Made by a program: the position numbers and the translations under genes | Assembly: GCA_951213105.1 (NCBI GenBank) | Contig: OX578140.1 | Coordinates: 117,473,653 to 117,537,652 of the forward strand | Source of the DNA: Amaurobius ferox | Taxonomy: Eukaryota; Arthropoda; Arachnida; Araneae; Amaurobiidae | Length of the DNA: 64,000 nucleotides | Direction: 5' to 3' | The notes under the pieces: generated by a model | Databases searched by the model: none | What the model was told of the DNA's origin: nothing | Seen by the model: only the letters and a program-made list of their open reading frames with translations | Part shown: piece after piece, positions 51,601-63,400 of the stretch | Position numbering within the stretch: the stretch's first letter is position 1 | Layout of the letters: each line of letters begins with the position of its first letter

Positions 51601-54600
51601 AAAAAAAAAATTCTCGAGATATAGCCATTTGTTTATTTCACGGAAAAGCAAAAAATGCAATAGCAGACATGTTAAGTTGTTACTAATCCCCCATGGTGAA
51701 GGAGCACCTATGCACTATGTCCACTAGACCCCTCGTCCCATGGCGAAGGGGGGAGAATTTGCAGCTTCACTTTTTATTGAGGCTCCCCAAGGGCGGAAGT
51801 CTGACTTTGCCTTGACAACACAACATCCATGCCTACTCGCAGGATTCGAACCCACAACCCGGCAATCCAGCGATTAGACGGAAACGCAGCAATAGCGAAC
51901 ATAGTTTCTGAAAGCCGTAAAATTTTTATTTGAATTAGGAGGGTGGTCAGATAGGGTTTACTAGATAGCTTAAAGAATGGACTTTTATTTGTACAGACTA
52001 AATTTGATTTTAGTTAAGCCTAAATAAAGGTTTTTAAAGTTTGAATTTTCGTTCATGATCAGGTGATTTGGGTAATTTTAGACATTAAAAAAAAAAAATG
52101 AAGGACTTGAAGTACCACACTAATTTTTTTTCTGTTACACTTATGTATGAGTAGTATATGCAGTAATAAAACTGAGTTGTTACTGGTAGTCCTTCACCCT
52201 GAAAAAATTGCTCAAACTTAAAACATTTTTAAAAATTTGCTTTTTCATACCCCGTAAAAATCATGTGGGACACCTGATAAAAATTTGGAAATGCCAGGAT
52301 AAGAAGCCCTTATAATGTACTTTAAAACAAAACAAAAAATCATCCTGTTACTCCAAGGAATATAGAAGATACTTGTCTTTAAAGTAACTAAAAGAAGAAA
52401 AAAAAATTGATCGCTACTGAAAATAGGCTTAGCAGCAGCACATTTTAAGTAAATTTTCTTAATAATTATCCTGCCTGCTAAGCCTATTTTCATTAACTGA
52501 AATTAAATTTAGTCTGCGCAAATAAAAGTCCATTCTTTAAGCTTTCCAGTAAACCCTATCTCTGGCCACCCTCCTAATTCAAATAAAAATTCTATGGCTT
52601 TCAGAAACTACATCTGAAATTGCATTTTTTGCTTCTCTGTGAAGTAAACAAATGACTATATCTCAAGGAAAAAAAATTTTTTTATGTATAAAATAAATTG
52701 TTTTAGGGTTTACGACATTGTTGGGGGGGGGGGGGGGAAATCTACTGCATTTAAGATATACTAAAAGACAAAGAACATTCTGAATCATTCTAAGTTCTCA
52801 AATTTCTTACTCAAGGTTCTTAAAACCTAAATGTCATCTGAAAATAAATCTGAAAATGCTTCTAAAATACACTGAAATTTGTAAAGTTCATCTAAGTTCA
52901 TCTAACCTGAAATAAACCATTCTAAGTTTCTTAAACCTGAAAACATTCTAAAAATAAACTGAATTCTTAAATAAACAGAAAGTGGACCTATTGACCAGTT
53001 TCCCTACGTGTACAAATATGTACTCTACATGTAATTAAATGGAACTTTCCTAAAAATAAAAACATGCATTAAAGTAAAATAAAAGAGAGAACACAGAATT
53101 TAGGTTTTCAAAATCTAACGTTTATTAAAATTTAAACTTCATTTTTAAAAGAATTTTCAAAACTTTTTACATCTCATTAACTAACAAATCTAATAAACAA
53201 CTTAAATAAATAAATAGAATGGCCGGTCGTATAGTGGTAGTAAAAACGTTAGAATATTAAATTTTAAAGTTAACAATATTAAACTTATACAACTATTTAT
53301 CAAAACTAAAATTTGGAATAAAAAGAACATCAGTTAGCCAAAAGGGAAATTTAGAACAAAAGTTAAAGAAGATAACCACAGGATTCGCAACTTAAAATAT
53401 ATAAGTGAAAGGGGTCTTAGTCATGCCAATTTAATTTAACTTTAAATACTGCAAAAGAATAAAATTAATGAAAAGATATCACCCATAAAGTCCCGAGGAC
53501 GAAATTGATGTCAGTCATCATCAGCTTGGGTGCAGTCCCTTCCTGCTCCAGAAGAGGCCAAACGGAGAAGTACCTCCCGTAGGGCATCGGTACATCAAGT
53601 GAGTCCAACCATTCAAGTGGAATATGGTGTTCCAAAACTCCGCGAAAAGAACACTCCCAAGGCCTGATCTGCACAAAAACGGGCAGCTCCTTCACATCAT
53701 AAAATTCTCAGCCGAGAGTAGCAGAGCGCCAGTGGACATCGCTCGGAACAAAAGAACAGACAGCTCCATCATCAAAACCGTGAAGTAAACAATTGGTGGT
53801 CCGGTCCTAAGACTCGGAAAATTTAAACTACTCAGTTCACTATGAAAGAACAAATCTGACCTCCGGAAGTAAACAACTATTCCAAAGGCGCCGACGATAC
53901 TTCAGTAGACATCAATCACTTCGCTCGCAACGTCATTTCAAGTAAAAAAAACACTCTGATATCAGGATTCCACACACATTTACAGGCAGGCCGGGAAATA
54001 AGGCGTTCGTTCCTCAGAACGCATTTCGCTCGGCTCGCGCCGAGGCGCTGAAAACAACAACTCTATAAGACTACATTTTAGTTCCAATCAAAAGAGCAAA
54101 AGAGCAAAGAGCAAAGAGGTCGAAAAAGTGCGCGATTTGCTTATATACTGCGAAACATCGCTGCCACAGATTGTAAACAAAATTATCGATGAACGATAAA
54201 ATAATTAATGACAGACGATTTTAATATTACGGTCAACCAATTAAAAACTCGAAACTTTAAAGAAGAGAAATGGAATTTCAAAGCAGACGAAAATTAAAAA
54301 GAAATGAAGTGAGACGAGTTGGAAATATACGAATTCGGCAATAATTTAAATATGGACGATTCTGAAATATTTAAAAAGCTGAAAATAGAATAAAACTGTA
54401 AAATTGCGATGAATTAACCAATTTTTAACCGAGGGTAATAAATTTGGAATCAAATTAAAGGGAATAAAAAGGGCAATAAATGGAATTGCAAATTAGCAAA
54501 TTTAAATAAATTTAAATTGCTAAAACCTAAAAAGAACGAACTTTTGCCGTTTTTAACACAAAACCTATGGAATACAATATATTTGAACAGAAGAATATCA

Positions 54601-56853
54601 AAACCTAAACAATTGGAAAATGGATAACTAAAAGAGAATGGCTATGTAAATAAGACCCCTGAACACATTTAAACTAAAAACAAAATACCTAAAATTGTTA
54701 AATATCCAAAAGTATAACCCAACAACATTGATATCTATCACCTGCCAAATTTCATCAAAATCAAAAATGGGGCGGCAATTTGTTTTCTTAAAATTTGTTG
54801 ATTTAACATGGAATGACCCAGTACTCCCCTCCAACATCATGAAAAATATGCTTTTATAGCCTCATCAATCTCATCTTTGGAATGAAAACGACACCCACGT
54901 AGATTTTTTTTAGATTAAAAAATAGCCAAAAGTCACACATAGCAAGATCTGAAGAATAGGGTAGATGTTCTATCACTTTGATGTTTTCTTGTTCAAGAAA
55001 TTCGACTGTCATTCTTACTAAATGAGAAGATGCATTGTCATGTTGAAGCATGAGTGCCCTAACATTCACTTCCTGAAGAATTTCTGGAAGACACTTAGTT
55101 GCGTACCAGTTAGCTGTAACTGTCTTCTGTCTCTCTAGCTTTATGGCTTTGACCAGACCCATACTTCTGAAGAACACTGCATACATTACTTTTTTCATTG
55201 CTCATTGTCTTTTTGCCATTGTTGGTTTGGAGTCATCTTCAAAGACCCATACTTTACTTTCTTGACGTGTTGGAATGTCAAAAAACAATATGTACATTTT
55301 GTCACCAGTTATGATTTTAGATGTGATATGGTATCCACCATCATTAAGTAATTTTAGGGTTTCTTTACTGATTCTGACATGCTCTGCTTTTTAGTAGTCT
55401 GTTAAGTTATGGAGGACCCAATGAAAAACTAATTTTTTTATATGCAGTTCGTCATGAATAATTTTATGTATAGCTGCGGATCCAAGGTTAAGTTCCTTCT
55501 GTATCATTTGGTAGGTACAGCAATTATCATTGATTAGCATTTTTTGAATGGCCGACACATTTTCTGGGACTACAGCTGACAAAGGTCTTCATGTGTGTTC
55601 TTCATCCAGGAGAGAATTTCGACCTCTTCTAAACTCTGTAAACCATCTGAATACAGTGGCAAGAGATGAAGCATCATTTCCATATGCTAATTGTAGATGT
55701 TGAAGATGATTTAGCATGATTTAGCTACATGATTTAGCCCCACTTTAAAATCATAGAAAATCATAGCTCGATAATGCTCACGCATCAACTCCATTTTCTT
55801 TTCTTTCAAAATTTATTCTGTGATAGCTAAATTGCAATTGTTGTCACAATTTATTGTCTGCGGACATAAAAGAGTTCACATTTAAATATCCAACCAATAA
55901 TTTTTTTCTAGTGCATAACATCTTCTCCTGTCTCAAAATTTTCAGTGTGACCCTCGTATATGTCTATAACTACATTATTATTTTGTATATCTAAATTTAA
56001 ATCTAAAAAGTTAGCAACATTAAAATCATTATTACTAGTAATTAATTGTAAATTGTTAGGATAAAAGTTAAATACGATAGGATTATTATTATGGAATACA
56101 TATAATATATCATCCAAATATCTATACACGAACATATGCAAACCGTGATTACAGTTTTTTCATAGAAATATCAATATAGATTAGCCAATAATGATAAGGT
56201 ACCCCCGCCGCTTGTGTAATACCAAACTGATGTTTAAAAGAATAACTACCATGCTGAATATAATTTTCATAATGAGTCAAATTAAGTATTTTTTTAAAAA
56301 GGAATGAATATTTCAGGATAATATTATTTGTTTAAATATTTCTAAAATAATTTTAAAAAAAAAATCTATATTAATAAATAAGTCTAATGGCATAGGTATA
56401 TATACTATGGATTCGTGGTTTATATACCTAATTTAATAAATTTTTTATTTCTAAATAGTTTTTCAATTTTTTTCATTTGTCTCTGCTTGTTGATTGAGCA
56501 TATGGAATTTACAGTAACTGTATATTCAAAAACAGGCATTTGTTGTGGTTAATTTAGGATGTACACTCAATCTTGATAACGATTCTATTCAGAATTAACA
56601 TCCAACTTAAGCCTAATGCTATATCTCCTTTTTCTTCAACAAGAAGACCACATTCATTCTATGTTAAAATGGCTTATTGTTTATGGTGTATTTATATTGA
56701 ACTTTTGCTATTTGTTTTTGATTCGCTTATAAAATCTTTATCCTTAGTCTTGGTCTATAGTTACTCATTTGTAACTGATATGCTAGAGATGGGTTTTTTT
56801 GTACATACGGTAGTTTATGCATAATTTTCGATTAAAATCTTTCAATTTTTATT

Positions 56854-56897
<44 letters not shown>

Positions 56898-59800
56898 CCC
56901 CTTTGTCTCATGTTTCCTATCTGATTAGAAAATACTGTGTTATGATAAATGTAAAACAGTATATCTCTTTTAAAAATATGTTTACTTTTGTAATATTTTT
57001 TCCAATGCCAGACACTGTATAATTAAATCATTCGTCTCTTACAATGTGAATCGCATTATTTTTCAGCATCCAGTATGCTACATAATATTATGTAGCAGAC
57101 TACGGTTTTTTACATCTCTCTATTTTATATCAATTAATTTCAATAATTTTGAAAATTTGTATTTCTATACTAATAATAATTTTTATCAGGTATTAATCTA
57201 TTTACATTTTCCTTTTCCATCTTTAGACCTCAGTTGTTGGTATTAACAGGTCATCCAAGTCACCGACCATCTCTTTTGGATTTTGGATATACAATAACAA
57301 AGAAACTCAGTTTATTAATTTGTGGAAATGTTATTACAAAAGTAAGTTTTTTATTTATTTTAATTTTTCTTATTGTACTGAATGCATAAATTGGAAAGTT
57401 CTGTAAATCATCTATTACACTAGCCTGCAAAAAAAAAAAAAAATTCTGAAATTTAAAAGTTGATTTTGACTCATGGTAAACACAATGAATATCCCTTTGC
57501 AATTGTGTTTTTGTTCATGTGCTCTAAGCAGTTTAATTGAACCAAACTTTAAAATAAATTGTACATTAATTCAACAAAATGGCATAGATAGGACCGGCTT
57601 AAAGAAATGTTTTTATAAATTTAAAAATCAAGTTGAGTCGGACCTGATATGCCCACAGTTTTGGTACATTGTAATTAAAACCTTATGTTTATATAATGTA
57701 CTGGCAAACTTGAAGCTGCAAAATCTGCTTATTCATTATTGTATAACAAATGCTGAGTATTAGTTATAAAGCATTTTTTTATATATAGCTAAAATTTACA
57801 CTGTTATTTATTCTGTTCATTGTTGTATCAATATATACTTCAAATTTTTTAACCATAGACCATATCTAGTTCAACCAGATTCAAATTACTTTTAAATGTT
57901 ACGAGCCGGAAGTTTTAGAGAAATTGGAACTTATATAATCCATGATTCATTAAAAAAATAGAAGGCCAGAAACAAGATCAATCAGTGTCTTGTTTAAATA
58001 ATGATCGCCTTAATTTACCTAAAAGTTCTGATAATCCACTAAAACACATCTGAAAACACTGTAGTAATCTAAAAGTCTGTTGACGGACCAATATTTCCTA
58101 AATGTATAAAAATATACAAACCAGGGTTTGTCCACACTCTGGAAACCGAAAATTTAAAAATGGACTAAAATGTCAGGGAAAATATAGTGAAAATCGGTTT
58201 TTTATTAAAAAAATATCAAACTCTTGAGCAGAGATAGTCCAGTGGTTGTGGTTAAGGTGTTAGGATTGCACAGGGTAGACCTAAGTAGACAAGATGATGA
58301 CCTGAATGGAAAAAAATTATACCAGAAAAAAATTAGTCCAAATGAAAGGAAAGAGAGGACAATGTTTGTCCTCTGGTATTTCTGGTATAGTTTTTTCCAT
58401 TCCAATCATCGTCTTTCTTATTTGTCTACCTTTTTCTGATTTTTAGGGGATTTTTTTTTTCACTTTGTTTTTGACAAAGTTAGCTCATATGGCCTCTGAA
58501 ACCAGTTGGTTCCTTCTTTTTTTAATTTAATTTTTTTCCTGTTTGTTCTTATTGGTTTGCTATCATTTCGAATTTTTTTCTACTTATTTTGATAGCCCTT
58601 TTAAATGTCTCAGATTTCTGTCATTACTGGTTTTCATAAGTTTTCTCTCTATTCAGCTGTTTCTTTCATTCTGCTATCCATTCTCTTTCCACTTTATTTC
58701 TTCTTTCTTTCTTCTGCGGTTTAGTGTATTAGTTGTTTCCAGTTGTTGTTGGTGTGGTTTTTCTCTTTTATTCCTTTCCACGGTATTGGTAACTTCTTTT
58801 CTTCTTCTTCGACCCAGACCGTCCGATCTACCAGAAAGGTATAAGGTTTCTGTTTGGACGGCCGGGAAGTGCCACCCAATTTAGTCTGGAATCCAGTGGG
58901 GATGGCATCCACTAGGACCGTACCAACCTTCCCCTACCACCAACCTCTCGGAAGGACTTACGGACCCACATGTTTAACGTGATCGTACTCCGCATGAACA
59001 CGGCGGCATTTGTGGTAGCGTGCAAATCTAGCGCGCAAACCTGGGAGGGATGTTGTGGAAAACTTTTCAACGGAAACTCCGCCGTATTTGCGTTCTAATA
59101 CTTGGAAAACCACGAAAACTTATCACGCCCAGTCAGTCAATATCATCTCAAACCATCGCTCCATAACTTCACGTTACGTTTACATTGGAGCAATTGCGAA
59201 CAAAGCATTGAGAGGATAGCTAGTAAAATGGTGAGTTTTCTTAACTTTCCAAGAACGTATAAGTGTTGTCTTTTCCTATTGATTGCCACGTTTCATAGGA
59301 CTTACGAACCCACATGTTTAACCTGATTGTACTCCGCGTGAACACGGCGGCAGTTTGGGCAGTGGCGGGAATCAAACCCAGACCGACCGAGTGCAATTCA
59401 CACATGCTAATCACTGGGCTGTCTCGCCCCTAGGTAACTTCTTTTGTCCTACCTTCAACCATATGTATCATCCTCAGTTTCTAACTTTACTTTAATAAGT
59501 AAGGTCATACCTCTTGTTGATCTTGAAGAAGAAGGCTGTTTGCCCCTAGAACTAGTAGACTAATTTTTTGTATGTATGCTGTATGAAGTTTTTATTTATT
59601 GTATTGATATTGCAACAGTTTTTGAGCATTATTTGGTTAATCTATGATTTATTGTAATTATTTGTGTCCATAATTAATAAACTCTTTTATTTCAGGAGCA
59701 CTTATCTCACAGAGCTAGAACCTCCATGCTAGAAATGGGGCACAAGTACTTGAGGCACAGAAATATTAAAGCATTTTATAGTTCGGTGGAAGATCAATCT

Positions 59801-60390
59801 TTTTCTCGGGGTGTATCTTCCTTGATTCAGGTAATATATTTTTCTTTCTTTCTAATTTCGTATGTTTTATTAGATCATATAGTCATGATAATCTATATTA
59901 TACAGCTGAGTAAGACTAACTGACTAAGTAATAAATTTACAGACCAAACTACTGAAGGTAGGACTTAAAAGTGTACATAAGCATGGGATTTAACCTATAG
60001 GTAGTGAAAAAAAGTCAGAATTCTGTTCAACATATTTATAAATTTTGGAATTCTTTGTTTAAACGTTTTCCAGCTGTAACTTGAGAATGGCTAGACACAC
60101 AAAATTCATTTCCATACCACCATGGGATTAAAAAAATATCCTGAATTTCTTTATTAACTCTATTGGTAGACAACCCACCATTTTTGAGATATTTTAATTT
60201 ATATTTATAGCAGACAATTTTTTTCATTATTATCTTTTACAGAATTGTAATGGCATCAAAAATTATATAAATACTGTATTAAATTTTTATACAGATTTTC
60301 ATTCTACTTGTAGCCACAGTAGCCAGGGTGTCATGATTTTAACCACTTGATTCAAATCAAATGATTTTTTTTAAATCATTGATTTAAATC

Positions 60391-60424
<34 letters not shown>

Positions 60425-63400
60425 TTAAATCAGTAATGTGAATACTTTTATTAGAAAAGTCATTAACAAACTAGATTTTGATCTTAATTTACAACTTTAA
60501 TGCAATCAGACATGAAAGTGGCATTACTAATACGAAAATGTAAGATATCTCCTTTCCTGAAAGAACTCTTTCATGTTTGAAAATATACCCCTGTCCAGCC
60601 AAATAATTCAAGTTACTTTTGAACTTCTATATTCATTTATAAAAGAATAAATAATTTGGATTTGTTACTTAACAGTTATTTAGCTAATACAGTACTTTCA
60701 ACTATTATTTTTTGGATTGGATTTATCATCACACCAAAAGGATACAACTATTAATTTTGCCAAGGAAAATATAGTAATACTGAATTAATAATGTTTTTCC
60801 CAAATTTTTGATTCGTGCAAAATCCTTTACTGATGTTTTATTTTATCATAAAGCTCTGGAATCATTGAACACATTTCAGTGGTGGAAATCATTAATTTTG
60901 ACAAGACTGTTACTGAAAAAAGAAAAGAACTGGAAGCTATTGAGCCACTTGTTACTTGTAAACCCACATCTGCTAGTGTAGAGAAAATGTTCACTAATTA
61001 TAGACTGGTATACCATAAACTCGAGTATCCATTGCGGGTGTAAAAAGTTACTAAACTTGTATTTTAAGTTGTTGTAAAGTATGCTTTTATTGATTATTAT
61101 AAAATGTTATTATTTGAAATAATGCCCTTAGTGATTGTTTTTATTATAATCAATTATTAATCAGTTAAAATTTGTAAATACAGAAAGATGGAAGTATTTT
61201 GTGTGAATAAAAAAATCTTGATTTATTTATCTATCTATCTCTTTCTCTCTCTATATATATATTAGTCATGATGTCTTTTACACCCTGCTAGTAACAAAGT
61301 TACGCTTCAAATAACGAAATTGTGAAGCTTGTTTAAAGTCTATAAGTGTTCAAATTAAAGGGAGCATTTTTAATATTTAAGATATTTTCCATAACCAAAA
61401 GGAATAGAACATCATGGGTAAATTTCATAAAAGCGCATTATTATTATTAAAATCAAATTTTTAAGTATTTTTTAAATGTAGATTTAACAGATTTAACATG
61501 TAGATCATAAACAGGTTTGAGTTTATATGTACTCTAAAGAGGGTTATACTTCACTTTGCCCTGAAAATATGTATGGGAAAATTAGATTTATACATAAAGT
61601 TAACATAATCAAAAATATTTACCTTTTATTCAATAGTTTGAAGTTAGATGGTGTCACTGTTGCGATTTTGAAAAAAATTGGTTTTTGTCAAATCTTGCTT
61701 ATAAGTTATTATGTAAATTACTTTTCCAAATGTACAAAGCTATCAAATTGAGAATTATCAGAATGAGTTTAAGATAAATGAATTAAGATCAAGATTCGAA
61801 AAAGAAAAAATAATTAACTCTGTTCCAATGTGATCAGAAGAGCAAAAAGAGTTAAAATGAAATGTTTGACAAAGTTAAAATGAAATGTTTGAACAAAGGA
61901 AAAATTGTATGAACTAAAGCTAAACAAATATTTTAAAAAGGAAATATAATGTTTTGATAAAGCACAATCCATTTTTTCCCCCGTATTTCAAAATATTCCT
62001 TGATTATTTTTTTTAACTAAGATTCACTTTTGAGTTTACTTTTAAAAAGTGTTCATTTGTTATGAACTCTTGACAGTTGCAGAAAATGTGTTGTAATACA
62101 ACTGCTCAAAGCACCTAATTAAATGATAATAAGATCAATTAAACAGTCGTACCACTACACTGATTTAGGGTCGGACACTCACATGCAATTAATAGAATGG
62201 AAAATGCTTAATTAGAATTTAAAAAACTTAATGGAAGGGGACCATAAAGTTGGAAATAGATTTTAGAATATCAATAAAAAATTGCACTATAAATTAATAA
62301 TATTAAAAAATCCATCTTTGCATGTGAGCTCCTAAAAATTACAAAAAAAAATTATTAATTTAATACATGTTAGATTGATTCTCTTGTACTACCTGTACAT
62401 AGTATCTAAAAAATATATATACCACTAAAATTTGTCTTTCGAAATTCAGATCTCATGATGAACTTAATTTTGAATATTTTATAAGCAACCAGTTCTGATT
62501 TTATATCATAGTCTTATAATATCTCTTGCAGATAAATTTTAGTAGACTACATCATTTTAGCAGTTTCTTAATTGTTTTATTTCCAAGAACAAAATGTTCT
62601 TGATGCTATCACCTTTATCATTTAGCCAGAAACATACTGTGTTAATGATCCTGTGTATAGATTTTCACTCATTGTATAATAATGACGTGATTCAATTCCT
62701 TGAGCATACTCACCATTTTTCTTTGCATATGTTAATATTGTGAATTAACAACTTGATCACAAAATAACACATTCACTCTCTTGCAACCATTATTTAATTT
62801 TTCATGTGTATATATACCCTTTTCTTTTTATCAACAAAAAGAAAAGCACAGAACTTTCAATTATTCATTTATTAATTTGACCAATCAGATCAACCATGAT
62901 GAATATTTGTGCATACACTCAACTTATCTTCAGGAGAAGCAACAGAACTTGAATGATTCATTTATAAATTTTACTAATCAGATAACCATGATGAATATTT
63001 TTACACACCCTACTTATCTTCAAGACAGCATATGAGCGAAACATGTATATGTATTTTAATGAAGACTCTCAATAACATTTTCATTCTACAATGTTAAAGG
63101 CTTTGACATGTTTGTATTGATCACCAAATAAATAAAAGAGATGAAGTTTGATAATAAGGATATCACCTTGCATAAAAAAAATGATTGGGTTCGCCATGCC
63201 TTCCCAAGACAAAGACGAACCCACCAACAGATTCTACCACCTTCACATACGATGATTTTCAGGAGAGTGAGACCATGTTTTTCTCACATAAAGGGAATCT
63301 TCCCGCTCAACTTTGTTGACAAGTTCGAGGAGCGAGATCCGAATAGGGGTTAGATTCTCCCCAAATGATCCAAATTCCTTTTTCCTCCAGAAACGAAGAT

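Larger units (their letters stand above)
51483..54819. mobile_element. Foldback / long-inverted-repeat element inside the mariner
   Basis: Ends GGGTTATTCCATGT and, inverted, GGGTCATTCCATGT. The inverted similarity continues inward for about 500 bp: 51483-52050 against 52490-52722 and then 54719-54819. Blocks include TTGATTTTGAT, ATAGCCATTTGTTTA, GTTTCTGAAAGCC and GAATGGACTTTTATTTG. The left arm carries a SINE, the right arm an LTR-like repeat (52723-54718). Target duplication not clear; class unknown. Confidence 0.7.
51404..55956 (-). mobile_element. mariner element, interrupted by a 3.3-kb foldback element
   Basis: CGAGGGTCACACTGAAATTT at the left is matched by AAATTTTCAGTGTGACCCTCG (inverted) at the right, with TA at 51402-51403 and 55957-55958. 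Without the insertion at 51483-54819 it is about 1.2 kb, normal for a mariner. Transposase reads leftwards. Confidence 0.93.
51190..56350 (-). pseudogene. Penelope-like reverse transcriptase, split by a mariner
   Basis: On the minus strand, near 56180-56270, [20 protein letters not shown] resembles RT block 4. The frame shifts and 56141-55957 reads [13 protein letters not shown] (catalytic YLDD), YPNNLQL and NFLDLNLDI, ending VVIDIY at the mariner's TA. Across the mariner, 51403 leftwards resumes (D)KIIYFNF, where Penelope-like RTs have IYDKR.DF.F. So the mariner hit this codon. The rest decays within 100 bp. Stops and frameshift make it dead. Confidence 0.6.

Noticed and set aside
51842..51852. 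Possible tRNA gene on the minus strand
   Set aside because: Same reasoning; no acceptor stem closing, and a unique body with a 14-bp duplication marks a SINE.
59102..59326. 74-codon ORF in the composite SINE as a small gene
   Set aside because: Crosses from the foreign segment into SINE sequence; the only structured signal there is ATG next to a donor-like GTGAGT.
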